The position numbers and the translations under genes are program-made. Below, piece by piece: positions 55,226 to 63,650 of a stretch of 64,000 nt of DNA (the stretch's first letter is position 1; every line of letters starts with the position of its first letter). The notes under the pieces were generated by a model. That model searched no databases and was not told where the DNA came from. It saw only the letters and a list, made by a program, of their open reading frames with translations. This DNA comes from Lachnospiraceae bacterium (GTDB lineage Bacteria; Bacillota; Clostridia; Lachnospirales; Lachnospiraceae), in contig FZRB01000020.1 in the NCBI GenBank assembly GCA_900199595.1, positions 18,347 through 82,346 of the forward strand. The letters run 5' to 3'.

Positions 55226-55981
55226 TCATCTGAAAAGTAAAGATTTTTTTATCATATAAAACATAAAATAGGAAATCAAATTCACTAATGTAGCCAAAAC
55301 GAATAATGCCGGCAGATATCTATATTGTCCAAAGCCATTATACAGCCATTCCAGTGGTGTACCTTGTACCGGTTCTCTCAGAAACCAGTAATTGCATGAC
55401 AGCATTAAGTCAAACAGCCATATAATCATACCACCCACCAGCAGAAAAATTGAATTCTTCCATATATTTCTCACTGAAGGGGTGCACCATCCATTTATTA
55501 TGCATAGGATTGGAAACAGAACCTGCAAAGAATGCCATATAAATGCATGGATACAATAAAAATTCAGTATCGGATACATGGTCCAATCCGGAAAAAGTAA
55601 AGCAGATACAGCAGCCGGAAGAAGCGTTATAGCTGATATTTCAGAAAGAGTCTCCCTTACTCTTTCATTATTCGTAAATATGATTATCGGGTAAATGTAT
55701 ATCGCCATGCTACACAAATGTAAAGGCAGATGGCCTTTATCCATTCTGTTACAGGATAAAAGCATTATAATCTTCCACATTTCCAAAACAGGGAGAACTA
55801 CAGCTATTATTCTAAATATAATAACTCTTTTCTGAGTCCCTGTTTTATTAAACAAAACGATTATTGTAATCAAAAAGACGAGGATTAGAATTAATGTCAC
55901 GAGATGATCCGGACCAAATAATGAAAATCCACTATCAGGCGGCAGATCTCTCTCCTCATTCCAGAACAGATTTGTATACAT
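55226..55981 (-). CDS. YwaF/TIGR02206-family integral membrane protein
   Basis: 251 residues with about seven hydrophobic spans. The family hallmarks are an N-terminal FSLFGPDHL, a central HLPLHLCSMAIYIYP, and a hydrophilic loop before the last span (PLEWLYNGFGQYRYL). Members of this family are putative membrane acyltransferase-like proteins of unknown substrate (TMEM164-like). It is isolated between the DUF6465 gene and a surface-protein remnant. Confidence 0.75.
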   Translation of the reverse strand: MYTNLFWNEERDLPPDSGFSLFGPDHLVTLILILVFLITIIVLFNKTGTQKRVIIFRIIAVVLPVLEMWKIIMLLSCNRMDKGHLPLHLCSMAIYIYPIIIFTNNERVRETLSEISAITLLPAAVSALLFPDWTMYPILNFYCIHAFIWHSLQVLFPILCIINGWCTPSVRNIWKNSIFLLVGGMIIWLFDLMLSCNYWFLREPVQGTPLEWLYNGFGQYRYLPALFVLATLVNLISYFMFYMIKKSLLFR

Positions 55982-56008
55982 ACTTAAATCTACCTCAGGA
56001 AAACTTTA

Positions 56009-56389
56009 TTATTTGGTTTTGACTTTCTTCACTTTCGACCAGTCGGAATAGACATAAGCCCCTTTATCATCTGAATCTGTACTTTTTTCATAAAGCTGTA
56101 TTCTCACATAATATGTTTTCTTTTTCTTAAGTTTATTAATCAGAACATATCTACTGACTACAGTACCTACGTTATTGGGTCCCCGTTTAGTTATATCTAC
56201 TATACCCTTTTTATTTTTCCAATTTATCAGCTTATAAAACTTTTTGGGAGACATTTTTACTGTTTTAGTTTTGCCTTCAGAAAACTTCTTATCAGTACTA
56301 TATTGTACTAACACGCCAATATTATCATGGATTCCATAAACCATAGGCGATCCATCATATTTTTTATTGATATTTATAGAGCTGATCCT
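56009..56389 (-). pseudogene. Remnant of a surface protein, C-terminal fibronectin-III-like piece
   Basis: Open for 126 codons but preceded directly by a TGA, with no Shine-Dalgarno before its only plausible ATG (56344). Upstream of that ATG the frame still encodes protein-like sequence (SSININKKYDGSPMVYG), so the true N-terminus is gone. The end, KKKKTYYVRIQLYEKS and YSDWSKVKKVKTK, is the C-terminal pattern of Lachnospiraceae surface proteins with Ig/FN3 domains. It lies 12 bp after the end of the DUF6273 protein gene, so it may be left from a recombination that swapped surface-protein 3' ends. Confidence 0.6.
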
Positions 56390-56401
56390 TCATATTGTAA
56401 G

Positions 56402-58282
56402 TTACTTAGTTTTAAACTTAATTGTTTTTACGTTTCCTTTTTTATCTGTAACCTTTAGAGTGTTCCACTTGCCCTTCTTCTTAAGCTTCTTCTTGTATGA
56501 CTTAAGTTTAATCGTAATCGATGTTTTATTTTTCTTTATCTTAATGGTCTTACCATTCAGTGTAATCTTTTTGATCTTATCCTTATCTTTAATCTTTATC
56601 TTAGAAGAAGTCTTTACAGTAGCCTTGTTCTTTATATTGAAGGTAGTTACCTTATCCTTCGTCACTGCAGGACTCGGAGAAACCGTTGGAGTGACCGTAG
56701 GGGAAACGGTAGGAGAAACTACCTCCATAGGAACTGTACTTGGAGTTGAAGATGAATTATCAGATTTACCTGCAGGTGTTGGAGTAATGTCCGGTTCCGT
56801 AGTGTGAATAGAATCAGGAGTTGGGCTCTGAACCGGAGTTGGTGTAGGATCATTTGAAATCTCTTCCTGTTCGTGGATATCATCTGAATTAAATGTATCA
56901 CCTTTTTCCCATCCACCAAGAGATAAATCAATATATAATGCCGGACGAATACCAAGAGCATTCTCTGCATCATCGCCAAACCATGAAGCTGAGCCATTAC
57001 TATCAACATAGGCTACATCAAATTGAACATTTCCAGGAGATCTTAACCACCAATTTCTTGATTCGCCTTTCCAGTTATAAACTTTTCGTGTATTTGAATC
57101 AACATCATATATATCTGGAAAACCATATAATGGATTTATAACATCTTCAAGTGATAGCAAAAATACATTATCTTCTGTATCCTCACCTCCTAGTGATGTT
57201 GTATGTATAGGATTATTATTTGTATGGATTAATGTTGATATTATTGCAGCCTTTTCTTCGTTGTTAAAGGAACTTTCATAAAAATCATTATTTAACCATG
57301 AGCGTACTAAACTATCTTTCCATGTAATATCACCATATTCTTTATTATAACTAGTTCCAACTACCATACCATTACTCAAAATAAGTGCTTTATCTCCTGA
57401 AACATTAAGAACACGCCAAATTATATCCTTTCCTTCTTCATCTTTACCAAATTTGATAGTATCCCACACACTAAACTTTAAATTTTTAATTTTATTATTT
57501 ATTTCAAGATTGGAAATATTAACTCTCATAGCTGGTCGAACCCCGACACCTTTTAGATATACTTCCCTATCTGAAAGAATAACTCGCCCATCATAGCTAA
57601 CACATGCTGCTTCGGAACTATTTGAACCAGGTGAACGTAACCACCAATCATCACCAGCCCAATATGCATATCCCGTTTTAGTAGTAACCCTTGATTCGTC
57701 TTTACAGTAATAATCTTCATCAAATCCATATTCTTCATTAGTTATATCATCCAACGAAAGAAGGAAAACAAAGTCTTCTGTGTCATTTCCTCCTTCTGTT
57801 CCATATTCTACGTTATTTGAATTTACAAGTTTTTCTTTAACGATCAGTTTTTGCTCTTCTTCAGTAAATGCTTCATTTAGAAATGTGTTATTTAACCATT
57901 CTCTAATAGTTGAAGTCTCCCACGTACATGAATGATCTACATTATCATCGTTTAAATTATGTTTTGCATTATGATATAACTTTTCGTCTAGTACTTTATC
58001 TGATAATACAAGAGCCGTTCCGTCATCGTATTTCTTTAATATACGCCAAGTAATGGGCTGCTTATCATCTTCCTCATCAACCCAATTAGTGTCATTCGTA
58101 TCTTCTTGCCAATATTTTCCAAAAGATATTGTTTCAACATAATCATAAGTTACTCTTGGGTTACTCAGCCCATATCCCTCTTCTCCCTCAGCTTTAACCC
58201 TTCCCGAGCTGATAGAAAAACCTGAAACTATTAAAGCAGCTGATAATATAAAGCTAATCGCATTTTTCCCTCTTTTTAACAT
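56402..58282 (-). CDS. Secreted surface protein with two DUF6273 domains
   Basis: 626 residues. Signal peptide 1-31 (ISFILSAALIVSGFSISSG, cleavage near VKAEG). Two tandem DUF6273 domains (about 45-260 and 280-455), each with WRIL/WRVL, LLSLDDITN or LLSLEDVIN, WWLRSPG and a VRPAM/IRPAL end. Then a Pro-Thr linker (about 470-545) and a Lys-rich beta domain of repeated KIKIK strands that resembles cell-wall-attached ends of this group; no LPXTG motif. Probably displayed at the cell surface. GGAGAGG precedes the ATG. A TTACCGGTAA palindrome lies upstream. Confidence 0.82.
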   Translation of the reverse strand: MLKRGKNAISFILSAALIVSGFSISSGRVKAEGEEGYGLSNPRVTYDYVETISFGKYWQEDTNDTNWVDEEDDKQPITWRILKKYDDGTALVLSDKVLDEKLYHNAKHNLNDDNVDHSCTWETSTIREWLNNTFLNEAFTEEEQKLIVKEKLVNSNNVEYGTEGGNDTEDFVFLLSLDDITNEEYGFDEDYYCKDESRVTTKTGYAYWAGDDWWLRSPGSNSSEAACVSYDGRVILSDREVYLKGVGVRPAMRVNISNLEINNKIKNLKFSVWDTIKFGKDEEGKDIIWRVLNVSGDKALILSNGMVVGTSYNKEYGDITWKDSLVRSWLNNDFYESSFNNEEKAAIISTLIHTNNNPIHTTSLGGEDTEDNVFLLSLEDVINPLYGFPDIYDVDSNTRKVYNWKGESRNWWLRSPGNVQFDVAYVDSNGSASWFGDDAENALGIRPALYIDLSLGGWEKGDTFNSDDIHEQEEISNDPTPTPVQSPTPDSIHTTEPDITPTPAGKSDNSSSTPSTVPMEVVSPTVSPTVTPTVSPSPAVTKDKVTTFNIKNKATVKTSSKIKIKDKDKIKKITLNGKTIKIKKNKTSITIKLKSYKKKLKKKGKWNTLKVTDKKGNVKTIKFKTK

Positions 58283-58343
58283 GATTCCTCTCCTTTAATT
58301 ATTTTTCCCATATTATTACCGGTAACTACTTGATTTATAAACA

Positions 58344-58976
58344 TCAATCATTTAAGTAATAAGAATTTTTGCATTTTAAAATCAACTCTTTATCTTTTGT
58401 CGTATATATGTTTTTTGACATTCCTTTTGTTATCTTCTTTCCAGGCTTATAGTAATGCATCACATATGAATGACAGGTTAATAATATCTGAGCCGGAACT
58501 ATGTTGTAATCCGGGAAACAAAGTGAAAACTCATGAAGGTCGTCATAAACCGTAACTTCTTTATGTATCTCGCCAACACAGGTTTCACCACGATATATCG
58601 GATTGCACAATCCTTTTTTACCAAATCCGATGACATACATATTTAATGGATCATTTCCAATATTTAGGTAGCTTTTCGTTTTTGTCAGGTGGCTGAAAAT
58701 GATTCCCGAATTCCCATTATAATCTATGGTATAAGGTTTAATAATCTTTCCGCTGGAAGAAAAATCTACATATCTTCCTGCCATTTCCTTAGCTGTCTCT
58801 ATAGTAGTCGGAATCATCGACATATGATCATTCATGTATTTGATATCAAATACACCATTTACCGACCCCATATTTCCGTTAAAGCTTATGTTTCCGACAA
58901 CCTGATCTTTGTCATTAATAATATCAAACTCTGCACTCCATAATTCGTTATTTCTTTGTATTATTTTATACTGCAT
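58344..58976 (-). CDS. Uncharacterised protein, co-encoded with a phosphotransferase
   Basis: 210 residues from ATG 58976 (GGAAG ribosome-binding site); the open frame begins 13 codons earlier. Not recognised. Beta-rich sequence (VVGNISFNGNMGSVNGVFDI, GNSGIIFSHLTKTKSY, CVGEIHKEVTVYDDLHEFS) with no signal peptide or membrane span; the pattern recalls tubby/LURP-like scramblase folds, but weakly. It overlaps the upstream phosphotransferase gene by 16 bp, so the two are co-translated. Confidence 0.65.
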   Translation of the reverse strand: MQYKIIQRNNELWSAEFDIINDKDQVVGNISFNGNMGSVNGVFDIKYMNDHMSMIPTTIETAKEMAGRYVDFSSSGKIIKPYTIDYNGNSGIIFSHLTKTKSYLNIGNDPLNMYVIGFGKKGLCNPIYRGETCVGEIHKEVTVYDDLHEFSLCFPDYNIVPAQILLTCHSYVMHYYKPGKKITKGMSKNIYTTKDKELILKCKNSYYLND

Positions 58977-59941
58977 ACCAATTTTCTTCCAAACTTTTTC
59001 CAAAATGTATCGCATATTTCCAGTAGATTACTCGCTCTCTCAAGACGATATCCCGGATACTTTTCTTTAAAGTGATTCTCTCCAGATATTGTATCTATAT
59101 AATACCTTATTGCCAACACATAACACAGCTTACTCAGAGTCTTCTTCATATTCTTAGTTACTTCCTTTTCTAACTGAGGAGAAACACTTAAATATCCCTT
59201 TACAAAAGACTCTGCAGCAGCCTGATCAAACTCTCCGTCTATAAAACAGCAGGATCTTATGCTGTCAGCAATATCAATATTAATATCTCCTAACATAACA
59301 GTATCAAAATCCAGAAAGCCAGTCATTACACCATTTTTAAAGAGTGCATTTGCTACCTTGGTGTCACCATGGATTATTGACTGATTATTATTTGTATAAT
59401 TTATAAAACCAGCATACAATGCTTTGATACTTTTTTCTATGCGCTCATCACGATATTTATTATACGCCTTATTTTCACTTATGATTTCGGTGTATTTTTC
59501 ATAATAAAACTGTAAATCATGCAGATGCGAAAAAACTGCTCTGGGTTTTCCTTGAATCTTCCCAAAAATAGAATGCATCCGAGCAAGACCAACACCAAAC
59601 TCATACAGCATATCATTTGACAAAGGTAAAGTTATTATATCGCCAGAAATATACTTATACATTCTCCAGTTATCACCATTTTCGTCAGGACAAAAGAAAG
59701 AACCATCTTTAGATCTTAACCATTTTGGATATTTCCAGTCGCTACTATCAAATACAGATGAATACAGTTCATAATTATATTTCAAATTCTCTATATTCAT
59801 TGATTTGTGAAGTCTCTGAAGTACATATTTACTACTTCCAGTCTCTATAAGAAACGTTTCATTTATGTGTCCATCTCCCAGCGGACTGACCGATGATATA
59901 TTATCGTCTATGAAGTTTTTACATATTTCTTCGTATATCAT
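58961..59941 (-). CDS. Phosphotransferase of the APH/choline kinase fold, N-acetylhexosamine kinase-like
   Basis: 326 residues. ATP-binding LGDGHINETFLIETG and YVLQRLHKSM, Brenner motif IHGDTKVANALF (His191, Asp193), and metal-binding FLDFDTVMLGD (Asp211/213). The GHINxTF and QRL pattern resembles N-acetylhexosamine 1-kinases of the NahK group more than aminoglycoside kinases. It probably phosphorylates a sugar. It lies between an HAD phosphatase gene (24 bp upstream) and an unknown gene. Confidence 0.82.
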   Translation of the reverse strand: MIYEEICKNFIDDNISSVSPLGDGHINETFLIETGSSKYVLQRLHKSMNIENLKYNYELYSSVFDSSDWKYPKWLRSKDGSFFCPDENGDNWRMYKYISGDIITLPLSNDMLYEFGVGLARMHSIFGKIQGKPRAVFSHLHDLQFYYEKYTEIISENKAYNKYRDERIEKSIKALYAGFINYTNNNQSIIHGDTKVANALFKNGVMTGFLDFDTVMLGDINIDIADSIRSCCFIDGEFDQAAAESFVKGYLSVSPQLEKEVTKNMKKTLSKLCYVLAIRYYIDTISGENHFKEKYPGYRLERASNLLEICDTFWKKFGRKLVCSIK

Positions 59942-59965
59942 ATTTTCTGTATTGGTTAGAATTTG

Positions 59966-60622
59966 TTAGAATCTATCTAATAATTTAATAATATCTTCCG
60001 GCTTCTCTGCAAATGTATCAGCTCCGATGTCTTCAAGATACTTCCTATCCCTGAATCCCCATAAAACCGAAATACAAGGAAGTCCTGAATTCTGAGCAGT
60101 TGCATAATCCACTTCAGAATCACCTACATACACAGCCTCATTTACGTTACTTTTCAATTCCTTTAATGCTTCTAAAACAGTATCCGGAGAAGGTTTTCTT
60201 TTAATACCCGGTTTTTCTCCTATGGCAACATCCACCACACCTGAGAAAAACTTCTCATTTAATTCCTTAACAGCTGAATCTATCTTATTTGATACTATTG
60301 CCATCTTATATCCCTGCTGCTTCAGCTCATTCATCAGACTTAGTATCCCGTCATATGGTTTTGTATTATCCAGACAATGAATGTCATAGTGTTCCTTGAA
60401 AACCGATATCATTTCTTTGATCACATCTGACGGAGTATCTTCCGGTACTGACTTCCTCAATGCGAACTCTATACCATTTCCAAAGAACATACGGTATTCT
60501 TCCATAGTATGTCCCGGCATATTGAACTTATCAAGAACATAATTCATTGATACAGTAAGGTCGTCAATGGTATTTAGCACTGTTCCATCCATATCAAATA
60601 CTATTGTATTTATAATGCTCAT
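59966..60622 (-). CDS. HAD-superfamily phosphatase, phosphoglycolate phosphatase-like
   Basis: 218 residues from ATG 60622. Motif I FDMDGTVLNT (Asp10, Asp12), motif II SNKID, motif III Lys and motif IV VYVGDSEVDYATAQNSG. The cap is the helical type of Gph/PpaX. Likely a small sugar-phosphate or pyrophosphate phosphatase; its pairing with a sugar-kinase-like gene suggests sugar phosphate removal or clean-up (inference). Confidence 0.88.
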   Translation of the reverse strand: MSIINTIVFDMDGTVLNTIDDLTVSMNYVLDKFNMPGHTMEEYRMFFGNGIEFALRKSVPEDTPSDVIKEMISVFKEHYDIHCLDNTKPYDGILSLMNELKQQGYKMAIVSNKIDSAVKELNEKFFSGVVDVAIGEKPGIKRKPSPDTVLEALKELKSNVNEAVYVGDSEVDYATAQNSGLPCISVLWGFRDRKYLEDIGADTFAEKPEDIIKLLDRF

Positions 60623-60670
60623 TATTCCAACCACAATTAATTTTCACTTTTATAATTTATATTTTTTTAT

Positions 60671-60699
60671 AAAATGCGCACCCATTTACAGGATGCGCG
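60671..60699 (-). terminator. Terminator after the second histidine kinase gene
   Basis: 8-bp stem GCGCATCC/GGGTGCGC (one G-U) with a 7-nt loop, then ATTTTAT on the minus strand. Separates the two-component operon from the HAD-kinase operon. Confidence 0.65.
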
Positions 60700-60717
60700 A
60701 TTCAATGACTTATATAA

Positions 60718-62223
60718 TTATACTATACTCTGTGTATCAACCTCGAAGAAGAATACAACGCCTTTTTCTGCGTTATACACTCCATAGTCTTTATTATGGG
60801 ACTGCATTATAGCAGCAACTATTGAAAGACCTATTCCTGATCCTCCATATTCTCTCGTTCTTGCAGGATCAGTCTTATAGAACTTGATAAACAGTTTCTC
60901 CAGATCCTCCTGGGATATTCTGTCACCATCGTTATATACATTGACTCTCAGAGTATTTTCTTTTTTCTCATACCAGATTCTGATGGTGCCGTCTTTTGAT
61001 ACGTAATGAATAGCATTCGAAAGATAATTGGTAATGACCTCTTCTATCATAAAGCTGTCAGCCCAGACAAGAACTCCATCCTGTTCCTCGAAAACTATCT
61101 TTACATTTCTGTCCTGAATAAGTATCTTGGAATTTTTGATAACATCTCTTATCAGTGGTGTAATATCAAAATGTTCTATCGACATGTCATTACCTGTCTC
61201 TATCTGATTAAGATTGATGAGCTTCATAACAAGTGTATTCATCTTTGAAGCTTCGTCCGTTATTACATCACAATAATAATTCATGGTTTCTGTGTCATCA
61301 GCCACTCCGGACTTTAATCCTTCAGCATAGCCCTGGATTATAGCAAGCGGAGTTTTCAGTTCATGAGACACATGAGACAGAAATTCACTTCGCATCTCTT
61401 CTATCTGTTCTTTTTCCCTGATATCATTTGACAGCTCAAGGTTTGCTGTCTTGAGATCTTTAATCGATTTTTCAAGCTTACTGGAAAGATTATTAATACT
61501 TATTCCAAGATCACCTATCTCGTCTCTGTTTCTTACATCAACCTTAACGCTGAAATCAAGATCTGACATACGTTTGGCAACTCTTGACATTTCAATAATA
61601 GGTCTTGAAAACATATTGGAAATGTAAAGAACAATAAGTATTTCCATTATAAGCATACCAGCAGAAATACTTATGAAGAGTCTTGCAGTAAAAATACTGC
61701 TTTCATTTATCTGTTCAATGGGGGTTCTGAGAATAAGGATAAAGTCATTATCCAGAAGTCCGATGAGATCAAAATAACTTCCACCTATATGATTTGAGCT
61801 TTCAGCGGGAGTGACTACATTTTTGACTATCTTGTACTTTGTCTTGGAATATTTCATGGTAGAAACATCGAATTCCTGAACAAGTGACTGGATAGCAAGT
61901 GTAGCTATATCATTGATCTTTACAGATGAATATACATTAAAATTCACGGGATCAATAACATAAATGGACGCACTTGTAGGGTTATCTATATAACCATACA
62001 GACTTACGATTTTGTCCCTTTTAAGAGCCTTGATATTCTCTTTATCACTGAAGAATTCATTACATGACTTATAGGTTTCTATAAGAGAATTCTTTGTATG
62101 CGTCACATAAAATTTTTCTATAAAATGAATGCTTATCGACCAGGATATGATCATGGTAAAAAGCGTCGAGAAAAAAACTATGACAGCAATCTTTAATCTG
62201 ATTGAATTTGCTATTCTGAGCAT
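60718..62223 (-). CDS. Sensor histidine kinase with HAMP domain
   Basis: 501 residues. TM1 about 11-32, extracellular PAS/dCache-like domain about 35-165, TM2 about 170-195, HAMP about 195-250, coiled linker, HisKA with SHVSHELKTPLAIIQ (His about 287), and HATPase_c with YGGSGIGLSIVAAI. It pairs with the response regulator encoded 19 bp upstream. Signal unknown. Confidence 0.94.
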   Translation of the reverse strand: MLRIANSIRLKIAVIVFFSTLFTMIISWSISIHFIEKFYVTHTKNSLIETYKSCNEFFSDKENIKALKRDKIVSLYGYIDNPTSASIYVIDPVNFNVYSSVKINDIATLAIQSLVQEFDVSTMKYSKTKYKIVKNVVTPAESSNHIGGSYFDLIGLLDNDFILILRTPIEQINESSIFTARLFISISAGMLIMEILIVLYISNMFSRPIIEMSRVAKRMSDLDFSVKVDVRNRDEIGDLGISINNLSSKLEKSIKDLKTANLELSNDIREKEQIEEMRSEFLSHVSHELKTPLAIIQGYAEGLKSGVADDTETMNYYCDVITDEASKMNTLVMKLINLNQIETGNDMSIEHFDITPLIRDVIKNSKILIQDRNVKIVFEEQDGVLVWADSFMIEEVITNYLSNAIHYVSKDGTIRIWYEKKENTLRVNVYNDGDRISQEDLEKLFIKFYKTDPARTREYGGSGIGLSIVAAIMQSHNKDYGVYNAEKGVVFFFEVDTQSIV

Positions 62224-62242
62224 ACGACACCCCTATGATCAA

Positions 62243-62923
62243 TCAATCCTTAGCTTCGAACTTATATCCTACTCCCCATATGGTATTAATATACTTACCT
62301 TTTTCACCAAGCTTAGCACGAAGCTTCTTAACATGAGTATCAATAGTTCTGGCATCGCCATAATAATCATAATTCCAGACTCTGTTTAATATGTTTTCTC
62401 TGGAAAGTGCTCTGCCCTGATTTGTTATGAAATATTCAAGAAGCTCGAATTCTTTAAATGAAAGATCAATATATGCACCATCAACTGTAACTGTATGAGC
62501 ATTTTTATCAATCACTATGCTTCCTGCTTCAATAACAGACTCTTCAGCCTCACTGTTTGTACGTCTCAATATAGCCTCTACCCTGGCAACGAGAATGCTC
62601 GGACTGAAAGGTTTTGTAATATATTCATCTATTCCAAGTGAATATCCCTTTAACTCATCCTTTTCACTGGACTTTGCAGTAACCATCATGATGGGAACAT
62701 TGGATATCTTTCTGATTTCCTCACTGGTCTCATAGCCATCCATCTTAGGCATCATAACGTCCATGATAATGAGAGCGATATCATTATTAGAGGTAAATAT
62801 ATTGTATGCTTCTTCACCATTTGCTGCTTCGACAACAAGATAACCCTTTTTAGCGAGAAAGTCTCTTACAAGCTTTCTCATTCTCTCCTCATCATCCACT
62901 ACAAGTATTTTTATATCTCCCAT
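62243..62923 (-). CDS. OmpR-family response regulator
   Basis: 226 residues from ATG 62923, preceded by AAGGGG; the in-frame GTG three codons earlier lies too close to the Shine-Dalgarno. Receiver with VVDDEE, phospho-acceptor Asp55 in LIIMDVMMPKMDG, ITKPFSPSIL; winged helix with ELLEYFITNQGRALSRENIL and WGVGYKFEAKD. Partner of the kinase downstream. The lipoprotein terminator is directly upstream and no separate promoter was found, so some read-through from the lipoprotein gene is likely. Confidence 0.94.
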   Translation of the reverse strand: MGDIKILVVDDEERMRKLVRDFLAKKGYLVVEAANGEEAYNIFTSNNDIALIIMDVMMPKMDGYETSEEIRKISNVPIMMVTAKSSEKDELKGYSLGIDEYITKPFSPSILVARVEAILRRTNSEAEESVIEAGSIVIDKNAHTVTVDGAYIDLSFKEFELLEYFITNQGRALSRENILNRVWNYDYYGDARTIDTHVKKLRAKLGEKGKYINTIWGVGYKFEAKD

Positions 62924-62956
62924 ATATTTCACCCCTTCTCATTATATTTTAACTTA

Positions 62957-62983
62957 AAACGAGCCCATGCCAGGCTCGTTTAT
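62957..62983 (-). terminator. Terminator after the lipoprotein gene
   Basis: Stem AACGAGCC/GGGCTCGTT with TGGCAT loop, then TTTTAAG on the minus strand. Confidence 0.7.
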
Positions 62984-62995
62984 CATATACATTTG

Positions 62996-63550
62996 TTAGT
63001 CAGCATCTGAAGCAGAAGCAGACTGAAGTTCTCCCTGAACAGTGATATTATACTTATCACATAATGATTTCAGCTCCTGCTCATACATTGATAGATAAGT
63101 TTTTGAATCCTTAATAGACTGTTTAGCCTGATCAAGCTTAGAGCTGTCAAGATCATTAATAGCTTCTATAACATAACCGATTGCTTCCTTCTCACTACCG
63201 GCAACCTTTGAATACATATTCTTAAGATTAACAACTTCTGAATTATTATAGATAAGCTTATCAAGACCATCTATATATTCATCATAAGAAGCAAGCGCTT
63301 CATTTTCAAGCTGCTGCTTCCAGGTTTCAGAATCAAGAGATGCACCATCTTTAAAATAATCATTATAAATTCCAACAGCCTTATTTCTCTTTTCTGCCAG
63401 AGCAGGAAGATCCGTATTAACAAGCTGTACTATTTCCTGTTGAACGTTAGCACCTGTCTCTATCTCAAGCGCTGTTTCTTTTTTACCGCATCCTGCAAAT
63501 ATAACTGCCATAGCCATAGTCAATACAATTAACAGAATTCTCTTCTTCAT
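62996..63550 (-). CDS. Lipoprotein with helical domain
   Basis: 184 residues from ATG 63550, with GGAGC upstream; the open frame has five extra codons before it. Lipoprotein signal MKKRILLIVLTMAMAVIFAGC with lipobox FAGC at the end. The mature part is helical (about 25-175) with Lys/Glu/Leu patterns and a short Ser/Ala-rich end; resembles small extracytoplasmic four-helix proteins, no family named. Upstream neighbour of the two-component operon on the same strand, so it might be its sensor partner (inference). Confidence 0.82.
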   Translation of the reverse strand: MKKRILLIVLTMAMAVIFAGCGKKETALEIETGANVQQEIVQLVNTDLPALAEKRNKAVGIYNDYFKDGASLDSETWKQQLENEALASYDEYIDGLDKLIYNNSEVVNLKNMYSKVAGSEKEAIGYVIEAINDLDSSKLDQAKQSIKDSKTYLSMYEQELKSLCDKYNITVQGELQSASASDAD

Positions 63551-63579
63551 AAAAAAATGCTCCAATCAATATTTAATTC

Positions 63580-63630
63580 GTTAATAGCATTTATATCAGA
63601 TATAAATGTATTAACACCGTGATTATTGTA
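63580..63630 (-). promoter_or_regulatory. Lipoprotein promoter with 17-bp inverted repeat
   Basis: A minus-strand extended -10 TGATACAAT (hexamer 63625-63630) is followed by a large inverted repeat at 63580-63615: GTTAATA-CATTTATATC against GATATAAATG-TATTAAC with one bulged G and a single central base. It lies just after the likely start point, so it can be an operator or a 5' hairpin. Confidence 0.55.
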
Positions 63631-63650
63631 TCACAATTCACTATAAATGG

